Positions 26,277-34,114 of a DNA stretch of 64,000 bases are shown here, in pieces; the first letter of the stretch is position 1, and each line of letters starts with the position of its first letter. A program made the position numbers and the translations under genes. The notes under the pieces are model-generated. The model worked only from the letters and a program-made list of their open reading frames with translations, ran no database searches and was not told where the DNA came from. Source of the DNA: Kiloniellaceae bacterium (GTDB lineage Bacteria; Pseudomonadota; Alphaproteobacteria; Kiloniellales; J153); the NCBI GenBank assembly GCA_021776095.1, contig JAJFGO010000003.1, positions 62,001 through 126,000 on the forward strand. The letters run 5' to 3'.

Positions 26277-27251
26277 ATGCGTTACTTCTACAAGCAATCG
26301 AGAATGGTCCGGCGCCGCCAACGTTTGCGCCTGGCCGCCCAGGCAGGCTTGGTTGCGGCCGCGGTCCTGGCTTGGAGCCAGGCCGCGGCGGGCACCCTGG
26401 ACCTGACCGTACGCAACGGCATGGTCACACTCGATGCCCAGGCCGCCCCGCTCGGAGAGGTCATGCGCGCCCTGTCCGAGAAGGCGGACTTCCGGCTGGT
26501 GATGAAGCAGGATCTGCGGGCACCGGTCACCTGGCGATTGGACGAAGTGCCGATCGAGCAGGCGGTGACGCGTCTCTTGGCCCGGGTCTCCTCAGTCGCA
26601 CTATACGCGCCGGAGGGCGATGGAAACGGGTCGGTATTGTCCGAGGTGCGGATTTTGCGCGGAGGCAATAACGATGCGCCCCTGGTCGAACACCGTACCG
26701 CCCTTGCAGCCGCCCAAAATACTCCGGGCTTAAGCGAAGGTCCTGCCACTCCTGGCAACCAGGCCTCGACGCCCAAAGAGGCGGCACGCAACCAGTTGGC
26801 GTCGATCGGTAACCTGCGGCCCGCCGCCGGCGAGGTTGGACCCATAGACTACGCTCTGGACGACGGCGATGCTGCCGATCGGCGTCGCGCCGCCCAGCTG
26901 GCGGCGAAACGTCGACCAGATCTGGCCCATAACGCCTTGACCGGCGCCCTTTCAGATCCGGATCCGGTCGTCCGGTTGCGGGCCGTTCAGGGCCTGACCC
27001 GCCTTGGCGGCGAGCAGGCCGTGACCATTCTCAGTCAGGTCTTGCTCGAAGATTCCGAACCGCGCATTCGCCGCATCGCGGCGGTCGGGCTGGGGCGCAT
27101 AAACACCGAATCGGCATTCTGGGCTCTGATGGAGGCGAATTCGGATCCCGAGCAGAGCGTGCGCGAATCGGTCAACGCGGCCTTGGTTGCCTTGGAGCGT
27201 CGCGGCGTCAATGCCAGCCGTGAGGCTGGCACTGGTACCACTGTCCAATAA
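26277..27251 (+). CDS. Exported protein with secretin/TonB N-terminal (STN) domain and HEAT repeats
   Basis: The 324-residue product has a basic N-terminus and signal segment ending AAAG near residue 39. Residues about 42-115 look like an STN domain: LTVRNGMVTLDAQAAPLGEVMRAL and the VPIEQAVTRLL helix. Residues about 200-310 form HEAT-like repeats (PDPVVRLRAVQGLTRLG, SEPRIRRIAAVGLGRI, QSVRESVNAALVALERRG). STN domains occur in secretins and TonB receptors and mediate periplasmic protein contacts. It follows the beta-helix gene closely, so the two probably work together. Confidence 0.75.
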   Translation: MRYFYKQSRMVRRRQRLRLAAQAGLVAAAVLAWSQAAAGTLDLTVRNGMVTLDAQAAPLGEVMRALSEKADFRLVMKQDLRAPVTWRLDEVPIEQAVTRLLARVSSVALYAPEGDGNGSVLSEVRILRGGNNDAPLVEHRTALAAAQNTPGLSEGPATPGNQASTPKEAARNQLASIGNLRPAAGEVGPIDYALDDGDAADRRRAAQLAAKRRPDLAHNALTGALSDPDPVVRLRAVQGLTRLGGEQAVTILSQVLLEDSEPRIRRIAAVGLGRINTESAFWALMEANSDPEQSVRESVNAALVALERRGVNASREAGTGTTVQ

Positions 27252-27309
27252 AGCGGGCCGGCCCCGAGCAAAATTAGGCGACACCCCTTCCGGGTGACCT
27301 AGATTGGTA

Positions 27310-27783
27310 TCAGCCGGGCGGGGCGGTGAGGGCGGCGGTAAAGCCGCGCAACGACAACTGGCGTTGGAACACCATCGGGCCGCCTTTGGTCCGGACCGTC
27401 ACCTTGGCCCGGAAGCCCTTGCGGAATTGCGCCATCAGGGTTTCGGAGGCCTGGGCACCGAAGACACAGGCGCCACCTTCGCAGTCCGATGACTGATGCG
27501 GATCGTTCTTGTCGACTGCGACGGTCACGTCGTCGATGGCTTCGTTCTCGCCGGCGATAACCAGCGGCGGCTTCCCTTTGCCGGTATGCACGAAGTAAAC
27601 GATGAACTCCTCACCGTCTTCGAAGGTCGCCAATTCGGTCGTGCAGATTTTGGTGCCAGCCACCTCGTCGCCCAGGCATTGGTAGCGCCAGGTCTCAGCC
27701 TCCTCGGCGTTGAGCCCGATCGGCATGGCCGCCAAGGCTAGGGTAATGGCAAGGGCGGCAAGCGCGCCAGGCATCCGGCTCAT
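27310..27783 (-). CDS. IalB-family periplasmic protein
   Basis: The 157-residue protein resembles the invasion-associated locus B family, common in alphaproteobacteria and mostly of unknown function. It has a signal peptide (about residues 1-26), the early WRYQCLGDEVAGTKICTTE with two cysteines, and the typical CEGGACVFGAQASETLMAQFRKG second half. Four cysteines in these positions suggest two disulfides in the periplasm. It converges with the STN/HEAT gene. Confidence 0.8.
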   Translation of the reverse strand: MSRMPGALAALAITLALAAMPIGLNAEEAETWRYQCLGDEVAGTKICTTELATFEDGEEFIVYFVHTGKGKPPLVIAGENEAIDDVTVAVDKNDPHQSSDCEGGACVFGAQASETLMAQFRKGFRAKVTVRTKGGPMVFQRQLSLRGFTAALTAPPG

Positions 27784-27878
27784 CGAGGGCGATTCCCATG
27801 TTCGGCCCCGCAGCCTGGTGACGGCGGTGGCCGCTCAATAGTATTCCCTGTTCGGCGCGGGTCAATCCACCGCCCAGA

Positions 27879-28256
27879 TCAATCTACCGAAGGACTCCAT
27901 CTGGTGGGCAGATCGCGGGAGAAGCAGCGAATCGTCTCGCGTCCAACTTGGGTCGAACGCCGGGCTGCGCAAGTCGTCAGCCGGCCGGTTTTGGCGTCGA
28001 CCAGCCACAACCGGGTTCCGGCAACCAGGCGCGTTACACCGCCGGACGGCGCGGCGATCTGCTTGATCGATACCGGGGCCGGGGTACCACGCAAGACCTC
28101 CACCGGGCCGCTGGGCGCCGCCGGCTCGAGGGTCATCTGGGCGCCGCGGTACACCGTCACGGCACCGGCTGTGGCGGCCCCTGCGACCTCTGGTGCCAGG
28201 ATCCCCAGTGCGATCACCAGGGCCGGGATGGTGAATTTCCTATTCACATTCAACAT
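27879..28256 (-). CDS. Hypothetical exported protein, 125 residues
   Basis: A signal peptide spans about residues 1-27 (IPALVIALGILAPEVAGA). The mature part is rich in Ala, Pro, Thr and Val and has two cysteines (LTTCAARRST and TIRCFSRD) that may pair. No domain is recognised. It is the last core gene left of the integrated island. Confidence 0.6.
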   Translation of the reverse strand: MLNVNRKFTIPALVIALGILAPEVAGAATAGAVTVYRGAQMTLEPAAPSGPVEVLRGTPAPVSIKQIAAPSGGVTRLVAGTRLWLVDAKTGRLTTCAARRSTQVGRETIRCFSRDLPTRWSPSVD

Positions 28257-28374
28257 CGCAACATAACTCCCTGTTAGTGCTTATTTTTACTTCAGAACGT
28301 TGCTGAGCATGCCATAGACTGGCCTTTGACGGAAGGGGCCGGGCCGATAGGCCGGGAAATTCCGGACCTACGAG

Positions 28375-28409
28375 AAAGGGCCCGAACCGCCGTGTGGTTC
28401 AGGCCCTTT
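28375..28409 (-). terminator. Hairpin that looks like the displaced tRNA-Asn terminator
   Basis: AAAGGGCC-C-GAACC pairs with GGTTC-A-GGCCCTTT around a seven-base loop, with a single C/A mismatch. Read on the minus strand it lies 4 bases beyond the left att core. If the island is removed, it falls about 7 bases after the CCA end of tRNA-Asn, the expected place for that gene's terminator. Confidence 0.7.
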
Positions 28410-28413
28410 ACGA

Positions 28414-28423
28414 AATTGGCTCC
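28414..28423. repeat. Left att core (attL)
   Basis: AATTGGCTCC, identical to the right copy at 53876-53885. The host-side flank holds the probable tRNA-Asn terminator and the island-side flank encodes the detached recombinase C-terminus. Confidence 0.85.
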
Positions 28424-28518
28424 CCTTCGTGGATGCCTATAGAACCATGTGCCTGTCGCCGGAGCCAGAGTTCCGGCGTCTCCTGGAGGATGTCCGAGAG
28501 ATGCGGTTGGCCGCATAG
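28424..28518 (+). pseudogene. Detached C-terminal codons of the island serine recombinase
   Basis: Read in the frame that follows AAT TGG CTC C from the right end, this segment gives P-FVDAYRTMCLSPEPEFRR-LLEDVREMRLAA and a TAG stop. This looks like the usual end of large serine recombinases of this type. It is separated from the rest of the gene because integration occurs inside the gene's 3' end. In the excised circle it would complete the protein. Confidence 0.82.
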
Positions 28519-28548
28519 GACCCCGAAATGCGGGTATTTAGGTATCCA

Positions 28549-28590
28549 TTGACGGTTGTTGCGAATCGACTGTAGAATGATAGCTAAACA
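28549..28590 (+). promoter_or_regulatory. Promoter and possible operator of the XRE repressor
   Basis: TTGACG (28549-28554) and TAGAAT (28573-28578) are separated by 18 bases, a good sigma-70-type promoter. The 20 bases at 28571-28590 begin TGT and end CTAAACA, the same ends as the perfect palindrome before the recombinase gene (52313-52332), so both may bind the XRE protein (inference). Confidence 0.5.
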
Positions 28591-28610
28591 GGTGACGGGA
28601 GAAATGAGCT

Positions 28611-28967
28611 ATGACCAGCGGGAGGAACATCAAGTTCGGCGCGTATGTGCGTCAGGAACGGGATAGAAAAGAGCTTGGCCTGCGCGAGATGGCGAAGATG
28701 ATCGGTGTGAGTCCGACCTATCTGTCAAAGATTGAGCGGGACGAGTTTGCGCCGCCGGCCGAGGACAGGGTCCGCAAAATCGCCGAAATCTTGGGTAGCG
28801 ATGTCGATGAACTCCTGGCGCTGGCTGGGAAGGTGTCGTCCGATCTCTCCGAAATCATTCGTGAGCACCCAAGGGAACAAGCTGCGTTACTCCGGACGAC
28901 CAAGGGCCTCACGGCTGATGAGTTGACCCGCCTAGCCCGCGACGCGCGGAAGACGAAGGACAAATAG
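28611..28967 (+). CDS. XRE-family helix-turn-helix regulator
   Basis: The 118-residue protein begins with a Cro/C1-type HTH (about residues 8-68): FGAYVRQERDRKELGLREMAKMIGVSPTYLSKIE and then RKIAEILGSDVDELLALAGK. The C-terminal part is a helical tail. It sits 17 bases before an ImmA-like protease gene. In elements such as ICEBs1 the protease cleaves the repressor to trigger excision, so this is probably the island's master repressor. Confidence 0.88.
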   Translation: MTSGRNIKFGAYVRQERDRKELGLREMAKMIGVSPTYLSKIERDEFAPPAEDRVRKIAEILGSDVDELLALAGKVSSDLSEIIREHPREQAALLRTTKGLTADELTRLARDARKTKDK

Positions 28968-28984
28968 CTACGCCGAAGGGATCG

Positions 28985-29791
28985 GTGCGAATTGACGATG
29001 CAGATGAGGATGACGGATTGATGAGCAAATTTGTTCCCTACCTGGCCGAAGAGGTAATCGAGCGGAATGCGGAGGCACTACTGGCTGAGTTCTCCAGCTC
29101 GCGCAATTTTGTCATCACGCCACCGATCCCAATAGAGGACATCGTCGAAAAACACCTCAAGCTCGGCATTGAGTTCGACGACACCCATCGCTTGTTCGGC
29201 GTTCCCCGCTCTGGCCTTAATCGAGGCCAAGGCCCTGACATTCTTGGTGCTATCTACTTCGACGAGCAGCGCATTGTGATCGACGAGAGCCTCGACCCCG
29301 AGGAAAACGCGTCGATGGAAGGCCGATTTCGCTTCACGCTAGCCCACGAGGGAGGTGGGCATTGGCGGCTGCATCGCCACCTGTTTGCGAAAGACAAAGC
29401 GCAGGCCGCCATGTTCGATGATTTGGAAGAACCGTCCTTCGTGTGTCGATCGAGCGAGGCAAAGGAGCGTGTGGAATGGCAGGCCGATTTCTACGCCTCA
29501 TGCCTGCTGATGCCGAGACCACATGTTTTCCAAATTTGGAAGCGGCGATTCGGGAGCTTGAACCCGCTAATCAGCGGCACTGTGAAAATTGATCCACCAG
29601 CCGGTTCCAGGTGTAGGCGCATTGGTGATGTTTTTCGCAATACTGAGTACGATGATTTTGCAGACGGGTGGGCACACTATTTTGCTCCCTTTTTCACTGT
29701 ATCTCGGCAAGCCATGCGCATTCGGCTGGAAAAGCTCGGGCTGCTGCTCAGCCAACCGCCCCGTCAACAGTGCTTGGCCACCGATACTTGA
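28985..29791 (+). CDS. ImmA/IrrE-type metallopeptidase with altered zinc motif
   Basis: A 268-residue protein of the ImmA/IrrE family, zinc proteases that cleave XRE-type repressors. The start is taken as GTG at 28985 after CGAAGGG; an ATG at 29021 is an alternative. The helix that should carry HExxH reads FTLAHEGGGHWRLHRHLF (His121, Glu122, His126, His130), with one extra Gly compared with the expected HEGGH. The codons are GAG GGA GGT GGG CAT. The later ERVEWQADFYASCLLMP supplies the usual third-ligand region. Activity is therefore uncertain. Confidence 0.82.
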   Translation: MRIDDADEDDGLMSKFVPYLAEEVIERNAEALLAEFSSSRNFVITPPIPIEDIVEKHLKLGIEFDDTHRLFGVPRSGLNRGQGPDILGAIYFDEQRIVIDESLDPEENASMEGRFRFTLAHEGGGHWRLHRHLFAKDKAQAAMFDDLEEPSFVCRSSEAKERVEWQADFYASCLLMPRPHVFQIWKRRFGSLNPLISGTVKIDPPAGSRCRRIGDVFRNTEYDDFADGWAHYFAPFFTVSRQAMRIRLEKLGLLLSQPPRQQCLATDT

Positions 29792-29818
29792 CGGGATTTT
29801 TTTTGAGGAAACTGTGAA

Positions 29819-30103
29819 GTGTCAACTGAACAAATAACGATAAAACGAGGTGAAACGGTGTCGGATTCTTGCCTGCCAGCTGCTTTCGAGACGCGCGACT
29901 TCTATCTCGCCTGTTTCTTGCGGTGCGTCGGCTACAAGCTTCTTGACTTGCGGCCGGAGGGCCGGCGGCGCGTGTTCGTCTTCAGGGATACCGATGCCCG
30001 CCGCGGCGATGTGATGGCGTTCTACGGCGACGGCGCGTCGGTCCGGCCGCTCGCGTTCTCTTCCACCATCAAGGGCATGAAGGCTCTGTTGCACAATGCC
30101 TGA
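29819..30103 (+). CDS. DUF5659-like small protein
   Basis: A protein of up to 94 residues that resembles DUF5659 proteins, common in mobile elements: FETRDFYLACFLRCVGYKLLDL followed by RRVFVFRDTDA. The start is GTG at 29819; a second in-frame GTG at 29858 (MSDSCLPA, after GAGGTG) is also possible. It overlaps the next gene by 8 bases. The function is unknown. Confidence 0.65.
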   Translation: MSTEQITIKRGETVSDSCLPAAFETRDFYLACFLRCVGYKLLDLRPEGRRRVFVFRDTDARRGDVMAFYGDGASVRPLAFSSTIKGMKALLHNA

Positions 30104-30320
30104 CGACCTCGGAAATCACCAATCCTCGGGTATCGGTTATGGCGCCCAACTGCGCGAGGCGCTGGACCACCTCTGCGGACTTGTCGTCGATGGGCTGAAG
30201 CACGGGTTCTTCGACTACTCGATCAGCTGCGAGGTCGGCAACAAGGGCAGGCGCCAGCTGGTGATCCGGGCCGGCAAGAACCACAAGTTCACGATCCCAG
30301 AGGATGATCTGCCGCGCTGA
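30096..30320 (+). CDS. Hypothetical island protein, 74 residues
   Basis: A small acidic-to-neutral protein (MPDDLGNHQSSGIGYGAQ...) that overlaps the DUF5659-like gene by 8 bases. The middle is a helix (LREALDHLCGLVVDGLKHGFFDY) and the end is strand-like (RRQLVIRAGKNHKFTIPEDDL). No family is recognised. Tight overlap and order place it in the island replication operon. Confidence 0.6.
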   Translation: MPDDLGNHQSSGIGYGAQLREALDHLCGLVVDGLKHGFFDYSISCEVGNKGRRQLVIRAGKNHKFTIPEDDLPR

Positions 30321-30346
30321 GGCGACATAAGACGGCGATCCCTGGG

Positions 30347-30688
30347 ATGGGGACGCCGAAGATGCAAATTCGTAAACGATCCAGCGTTATCGGTGGGAGT
30401 CCGAGGCCGGAGATCAGAGGCACGGAACGGTACAAGCCGACCGTGAGATCTTTGGTGAAACCATCGAATGCAGCCAACGACAACCTGATCGACCGTACCA
30501 TCGAAACGTGGCAGCCGCGCTCCGGCCGCGATCTCAGTTGCGAGGACGCCCGGCAGATCGTCAAGAACGTCACCGGCTTCTTCTCCATCCTCGCCGAATG
30601 GTCGCGGGCGCAAATGTCTGAGCCAGCCAACGACAACGGCAAAACTGGCGACACAGACGGTAATGGCAAGGTGCGCCATGACCGCTGA
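30347..30688 (+). CDS. Hypothetical island protein, 113 residues
   Basis: The N-terminal half is basic and probably disordered. The second half has a coherent segment: TIETWQPRSGRDLSCEDARQIVKNVTGFFSILAEWSRAQ, a type found beside primases in integrated elements. The last 11 bases overlap the primase start. The function is unknown; a replication accessory role is inferred only from position. Confidence 0.6.
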   Translation: MGTPKMQIRKRSSVIGGSPRPEIRGTERYKPTVRSLVKPSNAANDNLIDRTIETWQPRSGRDLSCEDARQIVKNVTGFFSILAEWSRAQMSEPANDNGKTGDTDGNGKVRHDR

Positions 30689-31604
30689 ATCCATCGCCAA
30701 GACCCTCGGCGGGCGCTGGCACGGCTCCTATGGGACGTGCCGGTGTCCGGTGCATGACGACCGCGAGCCGAGCCTGAGCGTGTGCAACGGAGACGGCGAC
30801 GAGGTGTTAGTGAAGTGTCACGCTGGCTGCGATTGGCGAGACATCAAAAGCGCCCTGCGGGATCGCGGGGCCTTGCCCGAATGGCGTAGCGAACAGCAGC
30901 CCAGGTCGGTCAAACGGCAACCCGACAAAGAGGCCGAGGATACGCAGACACGCCGCAAGACCAAGTTCGCGCGTCGGATGTGGCATGACGCGCAACCGAT
31001 CCAGGACACGCCCGCCGAAACCTATCTGCGGGAACGCGGACTCAAGCCAGGACCGGACGGCTGGCCCGGATCGCTTCGGTATCATCCGAGCACGAAGCAC
31101 AGGCCTACGGGCCTGTATCTGCCCTGCTTGATCGCGGCCGTGACCATCTGGCCGGGCCAGGAAGTATCGGGAATTCACAGGACCTTTCTTCGGGGCGATG
31201 GACGCGGCAAGGCTCCCGTCTCGCAGAACAAGATGATGCTCGGGCGATGTGCCGCCGGCGCGGTTTGCCTTGCGCCACACCGGGCAGAGCTGGTCCTGAG
31301 TGAAGGCATTGAAACCGGCCTGAGCGTGCAACAAGAAACCGGGTTGCGGACTTGGGCCTGCCTTTCCACGTCCGGCCTGTGCAGCGTGATCCTGCCGCCC
31401 GAGATTGGAACCGTCATCATCGCGGCCGATGGCGACGACTCTGGCGAGGAAGCCGCACAGAAGGCGGCGTGGCGGTTCTTGGCTGAAGGGCGCACCGCGA
31501 AGATAGCCCGCCCGCCGATGGGCATGGACTTCAACGACGTGCTGCGGCTCCCGGCCGGTGTGGCGGTCATTCACGATCACAAGAGGCGAGCGCGCCATGA
31601 CTGA
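30678..31604 (+). CDS. Primase-like protein with zinc finger and Toprim domain
   Basis: The 308-residue protein would synthesise RNA primers for element replication. The start ATG at 30678 is preceded by AAGG. The N-terminal zinc ribbon is seen as TCRCPVHDDREPSLSV with CHAGCDW. The Toprim domain has the acidic residues LVLSEGIETGLSV and VIIAADGDDSGEEAA. It overlaps the next ATPase gene by 8 bases (ATGACTGA), so they are translated together. Confidence 0.85.
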   Translation: MTAESIAKTLGGRWHGSYGTCRCPVHDDREPSLSVCNGDGDEVLVKCHAGCDWRDIKSALRDRGALPEWRSEQQPRSVKRQPDKEAEDTQTRRKTKFARRMWHDAQPIQDTPAETYLRERGLKPGPDGWPGSLRYHPSTKHRPTGLYLPCLIAAVTIWPGQEVSGIHRTFLRGDGRGKAPVSQNKMMLGRCAAGAVCLAPHRAELVLSEGIETGLSVQQETGLRTWACLSTSGLCSVILPPEIGTVIIAADGDDSGEEAAQKAAWRFLAEGRTAKIARPPMGMDFNDVLRLPAGVAVIHDHKRRARHD

Positions 31605-33144
31605 TGAAATGACGGGCGCGCCAAGCGTTGCTGATGCTGTGGCGGGCGCTGAGTCTGTACAAGAAACGATAGTTGAACGCCTGGAGCGTTTGGCGGGGTT
31701 GTCGCCGCGAGACTATGAGGGCGTGCGCCGTGAGGAAGCCAAGTCGCTAGACTGGCGCGCTACGGCACTGGACAAGGAAATTACGGCGCTTCGGGCGCGC
31801 GCGGAGCAGGACAATGATCTAGGTTTTTTTGAGTCTGAATCGTGGCCCGAACCTGTCGATGGCGCGGCGTTGTTGGATGAAATCACAGCTGGGATCTGCC
31901 GCTATCTGGTAATGCCCGAACATGGGGCGGAAGCCGTCGCTTTGTGGATCATTCATGCTCACGCCTTCGATGCGTGGCGGCACTCTCCCCGGCTTGGCGT
32001 GACGGCGCCGGAAAAGGGCTGCGGAAAGAGCACGCTCCTGGACGTGCTGATGTGCCTCGTGCCGCGGGGGGTGAAGACCGAGAACCTGAGCACGGCGGCA
32101 GCGTTCCGAATGATCGACAAATACTGCCCCGTGCTCCTGGCCGATGAGTTCGATTCCTGGTTGACCGGGCGCAACCCGAACGAGGAACTGAGAGGGATTT
32201 TGAACGCCGGGCACGCCGTGGGCGGGCGGACATTCCGCTGCGAGGGCGATACCAACGAATTGCGGGCCTTCAAGACCTTCGGCCCGGCGGCGCTGGCCGG
32301 GATCGGTAATCTTCCTTCAACCCTCGCGGATCGGTCGATCCCGATTTTCATGCAACGGCGCGAGCCCGATGAAGCGGTGGCCGACTTCCGGGCGGATCGC
32401 GCCGAGCATTTGCGCGTGGCGGCGTCCAAGGCCGCTCGATGGGCTGCCGACAAATTCGACGCCCTCAAGGCGGCCGACCCGGAATTGCCGCCCGGGGTGT
32501 TCAACCGTTTGGCGGATAACTGGCGTGTTCTGATTTCGATTGCCGACACGGCCGGCGGAAGGTGGCCCCAACTCGCACGCGCGGCCTGCGTGGCGCTGGG
32601 CCTCAAGAACGCCGACGATACGCTGTCGCTTCGCGAGCAATTGCTAAGCGACATTCAAAGCATCTTTGCCGAAGAGGGCGCGACGTTCCTATCGTCTAAG
32701 GTCGTGTGCGATCGGCTGCACGTCCTAGAAGGACAGCCGTGGGCCGAGTTCGGCAGGGGGCAAAAGCCGATCACCACGACACAGCTCGCGCGCCAATTGA
32801 AGCCGCTCGGGATCAAACCCAGGCAACAGCGCGACGGTGCCGACCCGATCAGGGGATACTCCCTCGAAGACTTCGAGAAAGCATTTTCGCGTTACCTCCC
32901 CCAATCCAACCCGTTGCACCGGTACAACCCGCAGAAAACCGCCAAAAACTCAGAGCCCGACCCGTTACAAGCCGAGCCCTGTGTAACGGGTTGGAATCCG
33001 TCGAAACCCGCGGAAAACCTGGATTGTAACGGCGTAACGACTCGAAACGGGGGGCACGGGCCGGAAGGAGATTTCAAAGTTGAGGACGATCCCGAGGAAC
33101 GCGCCGCGATCCAGGAATGGGACGGCGAGGGCCGTTCGCCATGA
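31597..33144 (+). CDS. DUF3631-type ATPase, probable replicative helicase-like protein
   Basis: A 515-residue protein with a P-loop (TAPEKGCGKSTLLDVL), a Walker B-like LLADEFDSW and a conserved block ELRGILNAGHAVGGRTFRC followed by FGPAALAGIGNLPSTLADRS, as in DUF3631 proteins of plasmids and integrated elements. The C-terminal third is a linker with a domain starting PITTTQLARQLKPLGIKPRQ, which may bind DNA. The start at 31597 overlaps the primase stop. It probably unwinds or remodels the element's origin together with the primase. Confidence 0.82.
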   Translation: MTDEMTGAPSVADAVAGAESVQETIVERLERLAGLSPRDYEGVRREEAKSLDWRATALDKEITALRARAEQDNDLGFFESESWPEPVDGAALLDEITAGICRYLVMPEHGAEAVALWIIHAHAFDAWRHSPRLGVTAPEKGCGKSTLLDVLMCLVPRGVKTENLSTAAAFRMIDKYCPVLLADEFDSWLTGRNPNEELRGILNAGHAVGGRTFRCEGDTNELRAFKTFGPAALAGIGNLPSTLADRSIPIFMQRREPDEAVADFRADRAEHLRVAASKAARWAADKFDALKAADPELPPGVFNRLADNWRVLISIADTAGGRWPQLARAACVALGLKNADDTLSLREQLLSDIQSIFAEEGATFLSSKVVCDRLHVLEGQPWAEFGRGQKPITTTQLARQLKPLGIKPRQQRDGADPIRGYSLEDFEKAFSRYLPQSNPLHRYNPQKTAKNSEPDPLQAEPCVTGWNPSKPAENLDCNGVTTRNGGHGPEGDFKVEDDPEERAAIQEWDGEGRSP

Positions 33145-33389
33145 CCGCCGACACGCCCGGAGCGCGGCGCGCACGCCGCCACCGCGAGCGCCAGCGCCGA
33201 GGCGTGTGCGTCGTGCCGGTGGAGGTCACCTGCGAAATGGTCGAGGCTCTTATCAGGCACGGTGACCTGGATGAGGGAGTAGCCTCCGATCACAATGAGG
33301 TCGGCAAATCCATTGCTGCCGCAGCGTGCCGTGCGCTTGGGCTACAGCCGAATTATCGAATTCCTGACCACTGCCGCAGTCTGGGATAG
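33141..33389 (+). CDS. Hypothetical basic protein, 82 residues
   Basis: The start ATG overlaps the DUF3631 stop (ATGA at 33141). The N-terminus is strongly basic (ARRARRHRERQRRG), then comes VCVVPVEVTCEMVEALIRHG and a helical part. This arrangement fits a small nucleic-acid-binding protein of the replication module. No family is named with certainty. Confidence 0.6.
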   Translation: MTADTPGARRARRHRERQRRGVCVVPVEVTCEMVEALIRHGDLDEGVASDHNEVGKSIAAAACRALGLQPNYRIPDHCRSLG

Positions 33390-33517
33390 CGCGCCCAGTA
33401 CGAAATGGAGAGTACCGGCTGGGTCTACGCCGGGTCGCCGCAACCCTTGCTAACGCCTCACCCGTCAATAAAGACGCGTACCGCTCCGCCACCCTCACAA
33501 CGGGCTCTCGCCGCAGT

Positions 33518-33766
33518 TCAATTTTCCGGAGGTAGGATTTCCTGGACGCAGACCGCGTCGATCAGGTGCCCGCGCCCAATATCCGTCAGATGGGCGCGCT
33601 TTTCGTCCGCGGTCAGCGTAGCACCGATTCCTTGCGTCATCGCCAGGACCAAAGAGCGATCACCCATATCGAGCCAGAAACCGCGCCGGACTAACTTGCC
33701 GTCGTTCCCGCGTGCAAACGGGTCATCGGGATTTGTGCCAAGATCGGGCTGATAGTATCGAGGCAT
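33518..33766 (-). CDS. Hypothetical protein, 82 residues
   Basis: A minus-strand frame starting MPRYYQPDLGTNPDDPFARG. The product has a mixed composition with a helix-strand pattern (RRGFWLDMGDRSLVLAMTQG) and looks more protein-like than the opposing plus-strand frame, which is rich in Ser, Pro and Arg. No clear ribosome binding site is seen. It lies between the replication module and the metabolic operon. Confidence 0.35.
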   Translation of the reverse strand: MPRYYQPDLGTNPDDPFARGNDGKLVRRGFWLDMGDRSLVLAMTQGIGATLTADEKRAHLTDIGRGHLIDAVCVQEILPPEN

Positions 33767-34114
33767 CGGATGCGGCTCTGGTTCTGCGGTGCTTGCGCCC
33801 ATTCTAGCACCGCATCGGATCTGGGCCACGCATTCTGCACCATGCCACGGGCATCACTCACCGGCCCAAGGTGGCGAGCCGCTGTAATCGGCTCAAATTC
33901 GGGCATCGGCACCGGAATGTCCGAATCTGGGGGCATTCCAGACCTGCTGGAGGGAAAGCCGGGAGGGCAGGAAATAGCCAACAGGAGACGTTGGAGGCCC
34001 ATGCAGGAGCTGCACTTTGGCACATCCCGATTGCCCGTGGCGGGAGCTGTCAACTGCATCAAAATCGGAAGTCTACGTCGAGCGGTCTCGATATACGAAA
34101 TACCCAGGGAAGGC
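33767..34114. other. Intergenic region at the replication/cargo junction
   Basis: About 350 bases without a convincing gene. Plus-strand frames run through it but continue antisense into the RidA gene and lack binding sites. No terminator with a T-run was found after the RidA gene. Confidence 0.35.

Noticed and set aside
28501-28516. Small palindrome ATGCGG-TTGG-CCGCAT before the XRE promoter, considered as a terminator or operator
   Set aside because: It lies inside the detached recombinase C-terminal codons and has no T-run; its inverted symmetry may be chance.
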